Of a DNA stretch of 64,000 bases, positions 36,234 to 45,912 are shown one piece after another. The notes beneath the pieces are model-generated. The model was given only the letters and a program-made list of their open reading frames with translations. It was not told the origin of the DNA and did no database searches. Location of the stretch: the NCBI GenBank assembly GCA_919902665.1, contig CAKKRK010000028.1, positions 1 through 64,000 of the forward strand, in the 5' to 3' direction. Within the stretch, counting starts at the first letter, position 1. Every line of letters starts with the position of its first letter. This DNA comes from Nitrospiraceae bacterium. GTDB lineage: Bacteria; Nitrospirota; Nitrospiria; Nitrospirales; Nitrospiraceae. Position numbers and translations under genes: made by a program.

Positions 36234-38849
36234 ATGCCTGCCTTTGTAAGGGCCTTACTCCTTCTTCTTACCGCGCATGTCCGGCAATGGCCGTTACGCA
36301 CCCTGCTGACGATCCTTGGAGTGGCGCTCGGCGTGTCGGCCTCCGTCGCCGTGCGGACTGCCAACGTCGACGTGCTGCGGTCCTTTGAACAGGCGGTCCT
36401 GACGGTGGCTGGTCCTACGACCTTGGAAGTGTCAGGAGGGGAGACTGGGCTTGATGAACAGGTCATTAGACAGGTCAGAACCATCGCCGGCGTAACGTCT
36501 GCATCGCCGGTGATTCTACAGACGGCCGTTCGCATGAGAGGAGAGCACGTCGACCAAGCGGTGCAAGTGGTGGGGTTGGATCTTCTGGCCGAATTCAATA
36601 CACGCGGGTTCCGCATGAGCCAGCCGTCAACGGAACGTCAGTTGATGGGGATGATCGAGCCACAGGCGGTGTTCTTGGGAGCCCAATTGGCCACAGAGTG
36701 GAAGCTGTCGGTCGATGAGCAGGTTGATCTTCTCCTTGGATCCAGGCGTCTCACCTGCCGGGTTGCAGGGATTCTTCAAAATGGGCCGGACCGACCTTCA
36801 TCATGGGAACGCATGGCCGTGATGGATATCGCTGCGGCACAAATTACGTTCGGGATGGTTGGGAAGTTGGATCGAATCGATATCGTGACCGACGAACAAA
36901 AGACCGTCGATGAGGTTGCACAGGACCTACGGGCTGTTCTGCCTCCCTATTTGACGGTGGAACGGCCGGCCAACAGGACGAGGCAGGTTGAGCAAATGGT
37001 GCGCGCCTTCCGTCTCAATCTGACGGTGTTGAGCTGGGTTGGCCTGTTAGTTGGGATGTTCCTGATCTACAACACGATGGCATTCGCCGTCGCCCAGAGG
37101 AGACGAGAAATCGGAATCTATCGAGCCATTGGGATGACTCAGTCTCGGGTGGCAGTATTGTTTTTGATGGAAGCCGGGTTCTTTGGATTGTTGGGAGGAA
37201 TCGCCGGAAGTACAACCGGAATGGTGCTCGCGCAAGAGCTGGTGGCCTTGCTCAGTCAAACGATTTCGGATCTCTATGCTCCAGTCGGGGCCGGCGAAGG
37301 AGGGCTATTCCAGAGCGGCCAATTCTGGAGCATGATGCTCGAAGGCATTATGATTGGGTGCGTTATGTCCATGATCGGGGCCGTCGGTCCAAGCCTGGAT
37401 GCCAGCCGCACCGCGACTGTACGAGCGTTGGCTCCTGGTGACTATGAAGCGAGTCAGCAGCTACGAGTGGGGATGCTCGCCATCATGGGACTGAGTTTGC
37501 TCGCGGTTGCTGGGCTCTTGAGTCTACTAGGCCCCATCAATGGGGTTCCTGTCATGGGGTACGCGGCAACGCTCTGTCTGCTGGCCGGTCTGGCCTGTCT
37601 GGCCCCGATCTGTGTCACTGGATGGCGGCGTCCGCGACAATATGTAGGACGTGCAGGGGGAGCAGGGGGAGTCATGAGGGGGATTGCCGTGGAGCATGCC
37701 TCGCGCAGTCCAGGCCGAAACGGAGTGACTGTCTCTGCCTTGATGGTGGGATTAGCAATCATGATCGGCGTGCTGGTGATGGTGCGAAGTTTTCGACATA
37801 CGGTCGAACTCTGGGTCACTGATACGGTCTTGGCTGATTTGGTCGTGGCACCCTCACTGTGGCTTCGAGGCACGGAGATCGGAGGCGCCGGCCGGAGTCT
37901 CCCGCCAACATGGTTGACCGTCTTGTCTTCCATCCCTGAAGTAGCAGCAGTCGATAGTTATCGCGATGTCCGAGTGGAGGTGAACGGCCAACGGGTGGCT
38001 ATCGTCTCACGAGATCTGCGATTACATGCCCAATGGAGCCGGTATCTTGTCCGCCAGGGCGATTCTTCAGAACAGCTCGTACGGGCAGCCGATACCCGTG
38101 GTCTCCTTGTCTCTGAGGTATTGGCTAATCGGCTCGGGGTGGAAGAGGGATCAACGCTTGAAATTCTAACGCCGAGCGGACCCGCGCGATTCCCAATCGT
38201 GGCCGTGTTTTATGATTATTCGACGGACGGGGGGAAGCTGCTCATGGATCGGGCGCTGTACCAGTCGCTCTGGCACGATGATTTGGTCACGGTATTCCCC
38301 GTGTACATGAGCGCTGGGTCAAGTATTGATCGCGTGAGAGAACGGATCCTAGAACAACTGAGCGGCGTAGCCGGCGGAGGGCTTCCGCCGCTTGTGATCA
38401 GCAACACTGAGTTACGGAAAGAAATTCTCGACATCTTTGATCGAACATTTCTGCTGACCTACGTGCTGGAAGCTATCGCAATCGTGATTGCCATGCTGGG
38501 GATAGTCAATACGCTGGTCACGTCTGTCCTTGAACGTCGCCGTGAATTTGCGACGCTACGAGCCATTGGTGGCAGTGCGGAACAAATTCAACAGCTCGTG
38601 TTATGGGAGGCGGCCTACCTCGGTGTAGTGGGGATTGCCTTGGGCCTTGTTGGTGGCGGGCTGCTGTCGCTGTTACTGATTAAGGTCATCAATAAGCAAT
38701 CATTCGGTTGGACGATTCAGATGATTGTTCCGATCGGCGCGCTTGTTCAGGCCGTGGCGCTCGCGGCGGTTGCCACCTTGGTGGCGGGCTACTTCCCGGC
38801 CCGGTGGGCCGCCCGACAACCAGTGGTGGAGGGGCTCCGGGAAGAATAA
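36234..38849 (+). CDS. Large FtsX-type ABC permease with two permease units
   Basis: About 870 residues with an N-terminal membrane helix, a periplasmic domain, three helices near 265-420, then a second similar half (start near MRGIAVEHASRSPGRNG, helices near 525-550 and 760-870). Blocks RRREIGIYRAIGMT and RRREFATLRAIGGS are the coupling motifs of each half. This is the DUF214/FtsX fusion of lipoprotein or hydrolase export systems. The likely ATPase is the LolD-like gene at 34.2 kb. The ATG at 36234 is chosen over an upstream GTG. Confidence 0.82.
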   Translation: MPAFVRALLLLLTAHVRQWPLRTLLTILGVALGVSASVAVRTANVDVLRSFEQAVLTVAGPTTLEVSGGETGLDEQVIRQVRTIAGVTSASPVILQTAVRMRGEHVDQAVQVVGLDLLAEFNTRGFRMSQPSTERQLMGMIEPQAVFLGAQLATEWKLSVDEQVDLLLGSRRLTCRVAGILQNGPDRPSSWERMAVMDIAAAQITFGMVGKLDRIDIVTDEQKTVDEVAQDLRAVLPPYLTVERPANRTRQVEQMVRAFRLNLTVLSWVGLLVGMFLIYNTMAFAVAQRRREIGIYRAIGMTQSRVAVLFLMEAGFFGLLGGIAGSTTGMVLAQELVALLSQTISDLYAPVGAGEGGLFQSGQFWSMMLEGIMIGCVMSMIGAVGPSLDASRTATVRALAPGDYEASQQLRVGMLAIMGLSLLAVAGLLSLLGPINGVPVMGYAATLCLLAGLACLAPICVTGWRRPRQYVGRAGGAGGVMRGIAVEHASRSPGRNGVTVSALMVGLAIMIGVLVMVRSFRHTVELWVTDTVLADLVVAPSLWLRGTEIGGAGRSLPPTWLTVLSSIPEVAAVDSYRDVRVEVNGQRVAIVSRDLRLHAQWSRYLVRQGDSSEQLVRAADTRGLLVSEVLANRLGVEEGSTLEILTPSGPARFPIVAVFYDYSTDGGKLLMDRALYQSLWHDDLVTVFPVYMSAGSSIDRVRERILEQLSGVAGGGLPPLVISNTELRKEILDIFDRTFLLTYVLEAIAIVIAMLGIVNTLVTSVLERRREFATLRAIGGSAEQIQQLVLWEAAYLGVVGIALGLVGGGLLSLLLIKVINKQSFGWTIQMIVPIGALVQAVALAAVATLVAGYFPARWAARQPVVEGLREE

Positions 38850-38886
38850 GCGCGACGACTGTTTAAATGACATCGGCAGAGACGGC

Positions 38887-39246
38887 TCACGCCCTGGAGC
38901 CCCGTCCGTACTTATCCAAGAGGGTTTGGAGGTCTTCAGGAATGGGCATGGACTGAAACGGAGGGACGCGAGCCCCGCCAGTATTGCCTATCGGCACCCA
39001 CATTCGTGAAAACAGCAGAGCTCCCAGGATTCGAGGCAGTTGACCGGAAATTTCTACGCAATCTCGGCGCCTCCAACCAACCTTCAGCATCCACCAGTGA
39101 GATTTGGCATGTTCAATCGGAAACGATTGTCCCAAGATGTGTGCTCGCTCAAGATGGGAAAATGCGAGTTGGAGGTCTCCGGTGTCGTACCGGGCGACCG
39201 CCGCCGTCATTTCAGTCTTATAGGCTTGTCGGAGAATAGGGTGCAT
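38887..39246 (-). CDS. DUF3703 family protein
   Basis: A 119-residue protein with the family pattern: HLERAHILGQ, HWWMLKVGWRRRD, then a block WVPIGNTGGARVP. Many His and Trp are conserved, but no function is known; members are often near detoxification or metal genes. A start at 39261 is possible, but ATG 39246 has GAGGG at the right distance. It is convergent with the preceding permease gene. Confidence 0.8.
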   Translation of the reverse strand: MHPILRQAYKTEMTAAVARYDTGDLQLAFSHLERAHILGQSFPIEHAKSHWWMLKVGWRRRDCVEISGQLPRILGALLFSRMWVPIGNTGGARVPPFQSMPIPEDLQTLLDKYGRGSRA

Positions 39247-39306
39247 GGACTCATCCCTCACCGGTGCGGTGGCGTCACTGTATCCTAGGAAGGGGTGAGA
39301 AATCAG

Positions 39307-39504
39307 CTACCGATAGAATGGCGAGGCTCCGGCTTGATGCGACCGACTGCGCACGATGCCGTCATGGAGCCAGTGGATGAACAGAGCCATGTCTTGGGCT
39401 TCAGCGTGCTCGGGGTCAGCCAGTTCCGAAAAGATCAGCCGTTGGAAGCAGAACTTGCCATAGGAGAGTAATTCGCCACCCTCGATCTCTTCACGCCACG
39501 CCAT
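39307..39504 (-). CDS. Small hypothetical protein
   Basis: A possible 65-residue protein starting MAWREEIEGGELL, with two aromatic and acidic segments (YGKFCFQRLIF; ADPEHAEAQDMALFIHWLHDG). The ATG follows a GAGGG by a few bases. Nothing in it matches a family I know. It lies alone before the restriction operon and could be a real short gene or a chance frame. Confidence 0.45.
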   Translation of the reverse strand: MAWREEIEGGELLSYGKFCFQRLIFSELADPEHAEAQDMALFIHWLHDGIVRSRSHQAGASPFYR

Positions 39505-39720
39505 TTTCCCTCGATTGTTCGATCGGGTGGGAGGTCTGACAGCTAAGATCTCCGCACCTTCCAGTCACGCACTATTCAGCACTCGGAAATCAACCCCAGC
39601 ACTTCCCTCTGGTGCGTGATTTCCTTGCGGGAAACGGGTATCCTTCAGCAAAAATTAATCCGTATCTGCGTGTACTGCATAGGGACAGTCTGAGGGATGA
39701 TTTGAACGACAAAGGGATCA

Positions 39721-41280
39721 ATGGCGAAGAAAGAAAAGCCAGGCTCTAAACAAGACACCGGTGCCAACCTCGGGTTCGAAGCCAAGCTGTGGCAGATGGC
39801 TGATGGACTCCGCAATAACATGGATGCGGCGGAGTACAAGCATGTCGTGCTCGGCCTGATCTTTTTGAAATACATCTCCGATGCGTTTGAGGCCAAGCAT
39901 GCTGAACTTGAGGCGCAAAAGAAGCAGGGCGCTGATCCCGAAGATCCAGACGAATATAAGGCCGTGAGGATTTTCTGGGTACCAAAAGAGGCGCGGTGGT
40001 CACATCTCAAGGCCAGCGCCCCGCAACCGACGATCGGTACGGTCGTCGATGATGCGATGAGCGCCATCGAGCGTGATAACCCGTCGCTCAAGGGCGTACT
40101 ACCGAAAGACTTTGGACGAACAGGCCTCGACAAGCAGCGGCTTGGCCAGCTCATTAATCTCGTCTCTGACATCGCACTTGGTAGCCCAGCAGATCGTGCG
40201 AAGGACACACTTGGCCGCGTCTACGAGTACTTCCTCTCACAATTCGCCAGTGCGGAGGGCAAGAAAGGCGGGCAGTTCTACACACCGTCGCGAGTCGTCC
40301 GTGTGCTGGTTGAAATGCTTGCGCCCTACAAGGGGCGCGTCTATGACCCCTGCTGCGGTTCGGGCGGCATGTTTGTCAGCAGTGAAAAGTTCATCGAAGC
40401 CCACAGTGGCAAGCTCGGCGACATCTCCATCTACGGACAGGAGTCGAACTACACCACCTGGCGTCTGGCTAAGATGAACCTCGCCATCCGGGGGATCGAC
40501 GCGCAGATTGGCCACGGCGATACCTTTCACCATGACGCGCATCCTGATTTGAAGGCCGACTATGTGTTGGCGAACCCGCCCTTCAATGACAGTGACTGGC
40601 GCGGTGAACTGTTGAAGGACGACAAGCGCTGGGTCTACGGCACGCCGCCCGCAGGCAACGCCAACTACGCCTGGGTGCAGCACTTCATCCACCACCTCGC
40701 GCCCACTGGGCTGGCAGGGTTTGTTTTGGCCAATGGCTCGATGTCATCCAATCAATCCAATGAGGGTGAAATTAGGAAGGCCATCATCGAGGCTGACTTG
40801 GTGGATTGCATGGTCGCACTGCCGGGGCAATTGTTCTACTCGACGCAGATTCCGGTGTGCCTCTGGTTCCTTGCGCGCAACAAAAAGAACGGCCGCTTCC
40901 GTGACCGTCGTGGTGAGACTCTGTTCATCGATGCTCGCAAGATGGGGACGCTGATTGACCGGGTCCATCGAGAATTGACAGACGAGGATGTCGCTAAAAT
41001 TTCCGGTACCTACCATGCTTGGCGTGGGGATAAAGGCGCTGGCGACTACGAAGACGTGGCTGGTTTCTGCAAAGCAGCAAAGCTGGAAGATATCCGTAAG
41101 CACGGCCATGTGCTGACCCCTGGCCGCTACGTGGGCGCGGAGGCCGTCGAGGATGATGGAGAGCCGTTCGAGGACAAGATGAAACGGCTCACCGCCACGT
41201 TGCGTGAACAACAGGCTGAAGCTGCGAAGCTCGACGTAGCCATTGCCGCTAACCTGAAGGAACTGGGGTATGGCGGGTAA
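39721..41280 (+). CDS. hsdM: Type I restriction-modification DNA methyltransferase subunit HsdM
   Basis: A 519-residue N6-adenine methyltransferase. The N-terminal HsdM_N helices ([30 protein letters not shown]), the AdoMet-binding motif [10 protein letters not shown] (about 208-217) and the catalytic NPPF (284-287) are present. It modifies adenine in the recognition site read by HsdS. It is the first gene of the ~10-kb defence operon and overlaps the next gene by 11 bp. Confidence 0.96.
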   Translation: MAKKEKPGSKQDTGANLGFEAKLWQMADGLRNNMDAAEYKHVVLGLIFLKYISDAFEAKHAELEAQKKQGADPEDPDEYKAVRIFWVPKEARWSHLKASAPQPTIGTVVDDAMSAIERDNPSLKGVLPKDFGRTGLDKQRLGQLINLVSDIALGSPADRAKDTLGRVYEYFLSQFASAEGKKGGQFYTPSRVVRVLVEMLAPYKGRVYDPCCGSGGMFVSSEKFIEAHSGKLGDISIYGQESNYTTWRLAKMNLAIRGIDAQIGHGDTFHHDAHPDLKADYVLANPPFNDSDWRGELLKDDKRWVYGTPPAGNANYAWVQHFIHHLAPTGLAGFVLANGSMSSNQSNEGEIRKAIIEADLVDCMVALPGQLFYSTQIPVCLWFLARNKKNGRFRDRRGETLFIDARKMGTLIDRVHRELTDEDVAKISGTYHAWRGDKGAGDYEDVAGFCKAAKLEDIRKHGHVLTPGRYVGAEAVEDDGEPFEDKMKRLTATLREQQAEAAKLDVAIAANLKELGYGG

Positions 41281-42448
41281 GCGGACGCGCGGAGCAACCA
41301 CCGTCCGTTCCGGCTTTGCGGCCCTGGTTACCGAGGTCAAAGGCCGCATCCAGGCAGCCCAGACCCGCGCGATGCTCGCGGTCAATGCCGAGCTCGTCCG
41401 TCTCTACTGGGACATCGGGCGCATTATCGACGAACGCCAGCAGCGCGAAGGGTGGGGTGCTGCCGTCATCCCCCGGCTGGCGTCGGAACTCAGAAACGAA
41501 TTGCCGGAATTGAAGGGATTCTCTGAGCGAAACATCAAGCTGATGCTGGCCTTTTACCGTGCATATCCCAATCCAGGTGAGTTTGTGCAACGGGCTGTTG
41601 CACCATTGCCTGGCGCCACGAAATCGCCACAACTGGTGGCGAAAATCCGTCCATCTGAGAAAGTGCAACCGCCGGTTGCACAATTGCCTGCGACGATGTT
41701 TTGGACAGTCCCCTGGGCGCATCACGTCATCATCGTGCAAAAGGTCAAGGACCTCTCCACGCGCCGCTGGTACATGGAGCAGACACTCGCCAACGGCTGG
41801 AGTCGCAATATCCTCGCTCTGCAGATCGACGCGCAGGCCCACGCTCGCCACGGCAAGGCTGTTTCCAACTTCGCCGCGATACTGCCTGCGCCGCAGTCCG
41901 ACCTTGTCCAGCAGACGCTCAAAGACCCCTACATGTTCGACTTTCTTACCCTCGCTGAGCCGTTCCATGAACGCGAACTCGAAACCGCACTCGTCCGCCA
42001 CCTGGAGAAATTCCTGCTTGAGCTCGGGCAGGGTTTTGCCTTCGTTGGCCGGCAATATCGGCTTGACGTGGGCAACGAAGACTTCTATATCGACCTGCTC
42101 TTCTACCACCTGCGCCTGCGCGCCTTTATCGTCATCGACTTGAAGAAGGGCAAGTTCAAGCCTGAGTACGCCGGCAAGCTCAACTTCTATTGCAATGTCG
42201 TCAACGACCGGCTCAAGCACGCAACCGACGCCCCGACCATCGGTCTGATTCTGTGTCAGACAAAGGATCATCTGCTCGCCGAATACAGTGTTGCCGGCAT
42301 CGACAAACCGATCGGCATCTCGACGTATGAACTGACGCGGGCATTGCCGAAGAAGCTACAGTCGGTGCTGCCGACCGTGGAGGAGATCGAGGCGGAGTTG
42401 TCCGGAGAATCGCGTGGCATGTCACGGCCAAGACGGAGGAAATCGTGA
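41270..42448 (+). CDS. YhcG/DUF1016 PD-(D/E)XK nuclease-like protein
   Basis: A 392-residue protein with the DUF1016 N-terminal domain ([19 protein letters not shown] near 48; [12 protein letters not shown]) and a C-terminal PD-(D/E)XK nuclease-like domain: [31 protein letters not shown] block (about 270-293) and [11 protein letters not shown]. The DFYIDLLF Asp and the DLK (instead of ELK) supply the metal site. Such genes are frequent inside type I RM loci and are believed to be defence or DNA-processing enzymes. It begins inside hsdM. Confidence 0.87.
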   Translation: MAGKRTRGATTVRSGFAALVTEVKGRIQAAQTRAMLAVNAELVRLYWDIGRIIDERQQREGWGAAVIPRLASELRNELPELKGFSERNIKLMLAFYRAYPNPGEFVQRAVAPLPGATKSPQLVAKIRPSEKVQPPVAQLPATMFWTVPWAHHVIIVQKVKDLSTRRWYMEQTLANGWSRNILALQIDAQAHARHGKAVSNFAAILPAPQSDLVQQTLKDPYMFDFLTLAEPFHERELETALVRHLEKFLLELGQGFAFVGRQYRLDVGNEDFYIDLLFYHLRLRAFIVIDLKKGKFKPEYAGKLNFYCNVVNDRLKHATDAPTIGLILCQTKDHLLAEYSVAGIDKPIGISTYELTRALPKKLQSVLPTVEEIEAELSGESRGMSRPRRRKS

Positions 42449-42482
42449 ACGGTCCCAAAGCTGAGAAGCCGTTTGCTGCTGA

Positions 42483-42519
42483 CCTGCCTGCCTCCGAAGT
42501 GGCAGCGAAGGCAGGCAGG
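42483..42519 (+). repeat. Perfect hairpin between the YhcG and HepT genes
   Basis: An 11-bp perfect inverted repeat, CCTGCCTGCCT at 42483-42493 and its complement at 42509-42519, encloses a 15-base loop inside the 125-bp spacer. No T-run follows, so it is not a terminator in the usual sense. It could be a site of RNA processing or transcript stabilisation within the operon, or a mobile REP-like sequence. Confidence 0.5.
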
Positions 42520-42573
42520 AATTGAGGGTTGGCGCATGAGGCGTCTAGGATGGAACCGCCAGAGGATGAGGCC

Positions 42574-42996
42574 ATGATCGATTACGACAAGCTTCAGAAA
42601 GCACTCAAACATTTGGAAGAGCAATATGCCAACCACAAACAGGCACCGAACCGTCCCGAACTGACCGAGATCGATCGGCAGGGCATCGCGGAATCCGTCA
42701 TTCAGCGATTCGAAACCTGCTACGACACCCTGTGGAAAGACCTCAAACGCTACCTCATCGAAGAAATTGGCCTGGCGGATGTCCCCAACAGCCCCAAGCC
42801 GCTGTTGAAGCTGGCCGGGCAGAACGAGCTCTTTGCCACCCCGGTTGAACAATGGCTCACATACGCCGACGCCCGCACCAGCACCGCCCATGACTACAGC
42901 GGAGAAAAGGCAAAGGAAACCCTCGCCCTCATGGGCGATTTCATCGATGACGCCATCGGCCTCTATCAGACGATGACAGGAACCACGTGGGAATGA
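42574..42996 (+). CDS. hepT: HEPN protein of the HepT / HI0074 family, likely toxin
   Basis: A 140-residue helical protein of the nucleotidyltransferase substrate-binding (HI0074) type. It contains R101-x4-H106-D-Y108 (ARTSTAHDYSG), the RX4HXY motif of HepT toxins, in which Arg and His are the RNase residues and Tyr is the residue modified by the partner MntA. The ATG at 42574 follows GAGG by eight bases; TTG 42529 and ATG 42550 are also in frame. It overlaps the following hsdS fusion gene by 4 bp (ATGA), so translation is coupled. Toxicity is inferred from the family. Confidence 0.85.
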   Translation: MIDYDKLQKALKHLEEQYANHKQAPNRPELTEIDRQGIAESVIQRFETCYDTLWKDLKRYLIEEIGLADVPNSPKPLLKLAGQNELFATPVEQWLTYADARTSTAHDYSGEKAKETLALMGDFIDDAIGLYQTMTGTTWE

Positions 42997-44696
42997 CCGA
43001 TGCCATAGACCTCACAACAGAGCAGCGCACCACACTGAGCATGCTCTTGGGACAGTTCCTTCCCGGCGTCGCCGTGTGGGCCTATGGCTCACGCGTAAAA
43101 TGGACCGCTCGTCCCAACTCCGACCTCGATCTCGTCGCCTTTACCACCCCAGCCCAACACCATCAGGTAGCAGAGATCAAGGACGCGCTGGCCGAAAGTA
43201 ATCTACCCTTTCCGGTGGACCTCCATGTCTGGGATGAAGTGCCAGAGCGCTTCCGCGAGATCATCCGCAAGGAATATGTGGTGGTGCAGGAGGCCAAACT
43301 ACCGGAAAGCAAAACGAGTATGCCGGGTGAGTGGCCTGAGGTGACGACGTTCGCCAATCTCATCGAAGAGGGTGCACTGGAGATCGGAGATGGCTATCGG
43401 GCCAAGAACGAGGAACTTGGTGGTGATGGCCTGATCTTTCTCCGGGCCGGGCACGTGACCGATTCACACATTAACTTCACTGGCGTCGAACGTTTCCACG
43501 CTGCGTTGGAAGCACGAGTTCGCTCGAAGCTTTCGATGCCTGGAGACGCCGTCGTGACAACAAAAGGCAATAGCACCGGAAGAACGACGTTCGTGACATC
43601 CTCAATGCCGCGGTTCGTCTACTCACCACACTTGAGCTACTGGCGCAGTAAAGATCGCAACCGTATCGAGGGTGGTTTTCTTCGCTACTGGAGCAAGGGT
43701 TCTGAGTTTTCCGAGCAACTCTCTGGGATGAAGGCTTCTACCGATATGGCGCCGTACCTCAGCTTGATTGACCAGAAGCGGCTCCGAATATCGCTACCTC
43801 CAATCGTTGAACAACGTGCCATTGCCCACATCCTTGGCCAGCTGGACGACAAAATTGAGCTAAACCGACGGATGAACGAAACGCTGGAGGCGATGGTGCG
43901 GACGCTCTTCAAGTCGTGGTTCGTGGACTTCGACCCAGTCCATGCCAAGGCCGAGGGTCGCGATTCATGTCTACCAAAGCACCTGGCTACTTTGTTCCCC
44001 GATTCCTTCGAGGACTCGGAGCTGGGGGAGATTCCGAGGGGGTGGGAACTGCGAACTATCGAAGAGCTTTCGGAACAAGTCGCAATGGGCCCCTTCGGCT
44101 CCTCAATTAAGATTTCCACTTTTGTGTCGGAGGGTGTGCCCGTGATCAGCGGTCAGCATCTTCGAGGCACCTTGCTTGATGATTCAGAGTTCAACTTCAT
44201 AACTGAAGAGCACGCTGATCAGCTCAAGCGATCCAATGTTCAGCGAGGCGATGTCATCTTTACTCATGCAGGTAGTATCGGCCAAGTTGCTTATATTCCT
44301 GAAACGTCACGCCATGAGCGCTACATCATCTCGCAGCGCCAGTTTTATATGCGATGCAATCCAACGAAGGTGTCGCCGCTATTCATCGTCTCCTACTTCA
44401 AAACCCCAGGAGGCCAACATAGGTTGTTGGCTAACACCTCATCGACAGGGGTACCGTCGATTTCACAGCCTGTCAGTTACCTTCGTCACCTCCAAATTGT
44501 TCTACCTCCTCATGATCTGTTGAACATTTTCGATTCGGCCGCTCGATCAATCTATCGTACCGTCGCGCACAATGAGAACCAATCTCGAGCACTTACGAGT
44601 CTGCGAGACACGCTACTGCCCAAGCTCATCTCCGGCGAGCTGCGAGTTCAGGATATGAACCGCTTCGAAAAAGGAATGCAACATGGCCACAACTGA
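42993..44696 (+). CDS. hsdS: MntA-type nucleotidyltransferase fused to HsdS specificity subunit
   Basis: A 567-residue fusion. Residues about 5-105 form an MNT nucleotidyltransferase with GSX10DXD (Gly32-Ser33, Asp44, Asp46) and a third acidic Asp76 in VDLHVW, so the triad is intact. Residues about 110-567 are a type I specificity subunit: TRD1, a conserved helical spacer ([19 protein letters not shown], about 272-290), TRD2 (from [12 protein letters not shown]) and a distal helix ([15 protein letters not shown]). The two halves are one uninterrupted frame. MntA AMPylates HepT in other systems; HsdS sets the DNA target. It starts inside hepT. Confidence 0.9.
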   Translation: MTDAIDLTTEQRTTLSMLLGQFLPGVAVWAYGSRVKWTARPNSDLDLVAFTTPAQHHQVAEIKDALAESNLPFPVDLHVWDEVPERFREIIRKEYVVVQEAKLPESKTSMPGEWPEVTTFANLIEEGALEIGDGYRAKNEELGGDGLIFLRAGHVTDSHINFTGVERFHAALEARVRSKLSMPGDAVVTTKGNSTGRTTFVTSSMPRFVYSPHLSYWRSKDRNRIEGGFLRYWSKGSEFSEQLSGMKASTDMAPYLSLIDQKRLRISLPPIVEQRAIAHILGQLDDKIELNRRMNETLEAMVRTLFKSWFVDFDPVHAKAEGRDSCLPKHLATLFPDSFEDSELGEIPRGWELRTIEELSEQVAMGPFGSSIKISTFVSEGVPVISGQHLRGTLLDDSEFNFITEEHADQLKRSNVQRGDVIFTHAGSIGQVAYIPETSRHERYIISQRQFYMRCNPTKVSPLFIVSYFKTPGGQHRLLANTSSTGVPSISQPVSYLRHLQIVLPPHDLLNIFDSAARSIYRTVAHNENQSRALTSLRDTLLPKLISGELRVQDMNRFEKGMQHGHN

Positions 44697-45132
44697 CTTG
44701 CCGCAATCTGAAGCAGATGCCCTGATCGCGCTAGCCAAGGTCAAGGTTAATGACGATTCGTATGACTACCCTGGGACCGGCGGATCGCTCGTTGTGCCGC
44801 TCACATCGCAAGATAAACGCGAGGATTTCCTGCTAGACATTTATCGTGGACGAATTGATCTGCTGAAAGGTACGTACCAGAACCGTGCTCGTCAGGTTAT
44901 CATCCTTGTTCGAGTCGATTTCGGCGGCGCGCCTCATCGCAATCCAGACGGAGAAGAAGTGCTATGTCCCCACTTGCATCTGTATCGCGAAGGGTTTGGC
45001 GATAAATGGGCTGTGCCTCTGCCAGCAGATCTGTTCCCCAACGTCAACGATCTGTGGCTGACACTCGAAGACTTTATGCGGTTTTGCAACGTTGTTGATC
45101 CGCCTGCAATTGCGCGAGGACTGTTCATATGA
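44683..45132 (+). CDS. DUF6978-like protein
   Basis: A 149-residue protein, mostly beta, with the block [23 protein letters not shown] and a conserved [19 protein letters not shown]. These match the DUF6978 family as I remember it; its function is unknown. It overlaps the end of hsdS by 14 bp and the following gene by 4 bp. The pairing with a DUF1828 protein is recurrent and suggests the two act together. Confidence 0.7.
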   Translation: MATTDLPQSEADALIALAKVKVNDDSYDYPGTGGSLVVPLTSQDKREDFLLDIYRGRIDLLKGTYQNRARQVIILVRVDFGGAPHRNPDGEEVLCPHLHLYREGFGDKWAVPLPADLFPNVNDLWLTLEDFMRFCNVVDPPAIARGLFI

Positions 45133-45896
45133 TTGACCAGGTGCAAGAGTTGCTTGATCAGTATTGGGCTTGGTTGAAGGATAAGACCAAGCTGCGTGAC
45201 GTAGGAGGAGAATGGGTAGAGATTACAACCCCTCATCTCGATCGGCATAATGACTACCTGCAAATTTATGCACGCCGTCAGAATGGCACCCTTGTGCTAA
45301 CCGACGACGGCTACATCATTGGCGACCTCAATCGAAGCGGCTGCAGGCTCGATAGCCATAAGCGGCAAGCCCTGTTGAATATGACGCTTGCAGGGTTCGG
45401 CGTTCAGCTTATTGATGGACGGCTTGAAGTCCATGCGTCTCCAGAAAACTTTGCTATACGGAAGCACAATCTGTTGCAAGCCATGCTCGCGGTAAATGAT
45501 CTCTTCTTTCTTTCAATCCCTATGGTCGCGAGCTTGTTCTACGAGGATGTTGTTGCGTGGCTCGATGCTAGTGACATTCGGTATACGCCGAACATCAAAT
45601 TTACAGGCAAGAGCGGTTATGACCACCTCTTTGACTTTGTTATCCCCAAATCGCGAAGGCAGCCTGAGCGGATTCTCCACACGATCACGCGGCCAAGTAA
45701 GGATACGGCAGAAGCAGCGGCGTTCAAGTGGATTGACACAAGAGACGTACGTTCACCCGAGTCTCGTGCCTACGCACTCCTCAACGATCAGGAGCAACGT
45801 GTTCCGCAAGGGGTGCTGGACGCCTTGTCTAACTACGATATACGTCCGGTGGTTTGGAGCGGTCGAGAGCAAATCAGGGAAGAATTAGCCGCCTAG
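45129..45896 (+). CDS. DUF1828/DUF1829 protein
   Basis: A 255-residue protein. The N-terminal part (about 25-110) has [20 protein letters not shown] and [14 protein letters not shown], the DUF1828 pattern; the C-terminal part (about 155-245) with [16 protein letters not shown] and [11 protein letters not shown] fits DUF1829. Both are frequent in phages and mobile islands, with no proven activity. It is coupled to the DUF6978 gene (ATGA overlap) and lies before the Abi_C gene. Confidence 0.78.
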   Translation: MIDQVQELLDQYWAWLKDKTKLRDVGGEWVEITTPHLDRHNDYLQIYARRQNGTLVLTDDGYIIGDLNRSGCRLDSHKRQALLNMTLAGFGVQLIDGRLEVHASPENFAIRKHNLLQAMLAVNDLFFLSIPMVASLFYEDVVAWLDASDIRYTPNIKFTGKSGYDHLFDFVIPKSRRQPERILHTITRPSKDTAEAAAFKWIDTRDVRSPESRAYALLNDQEQRVPQGVLDALSNYDIRPVVWSGREQIREELAA

Positions 45897-45912
45897 GTCT
45901 GCCGGTCCGTAT

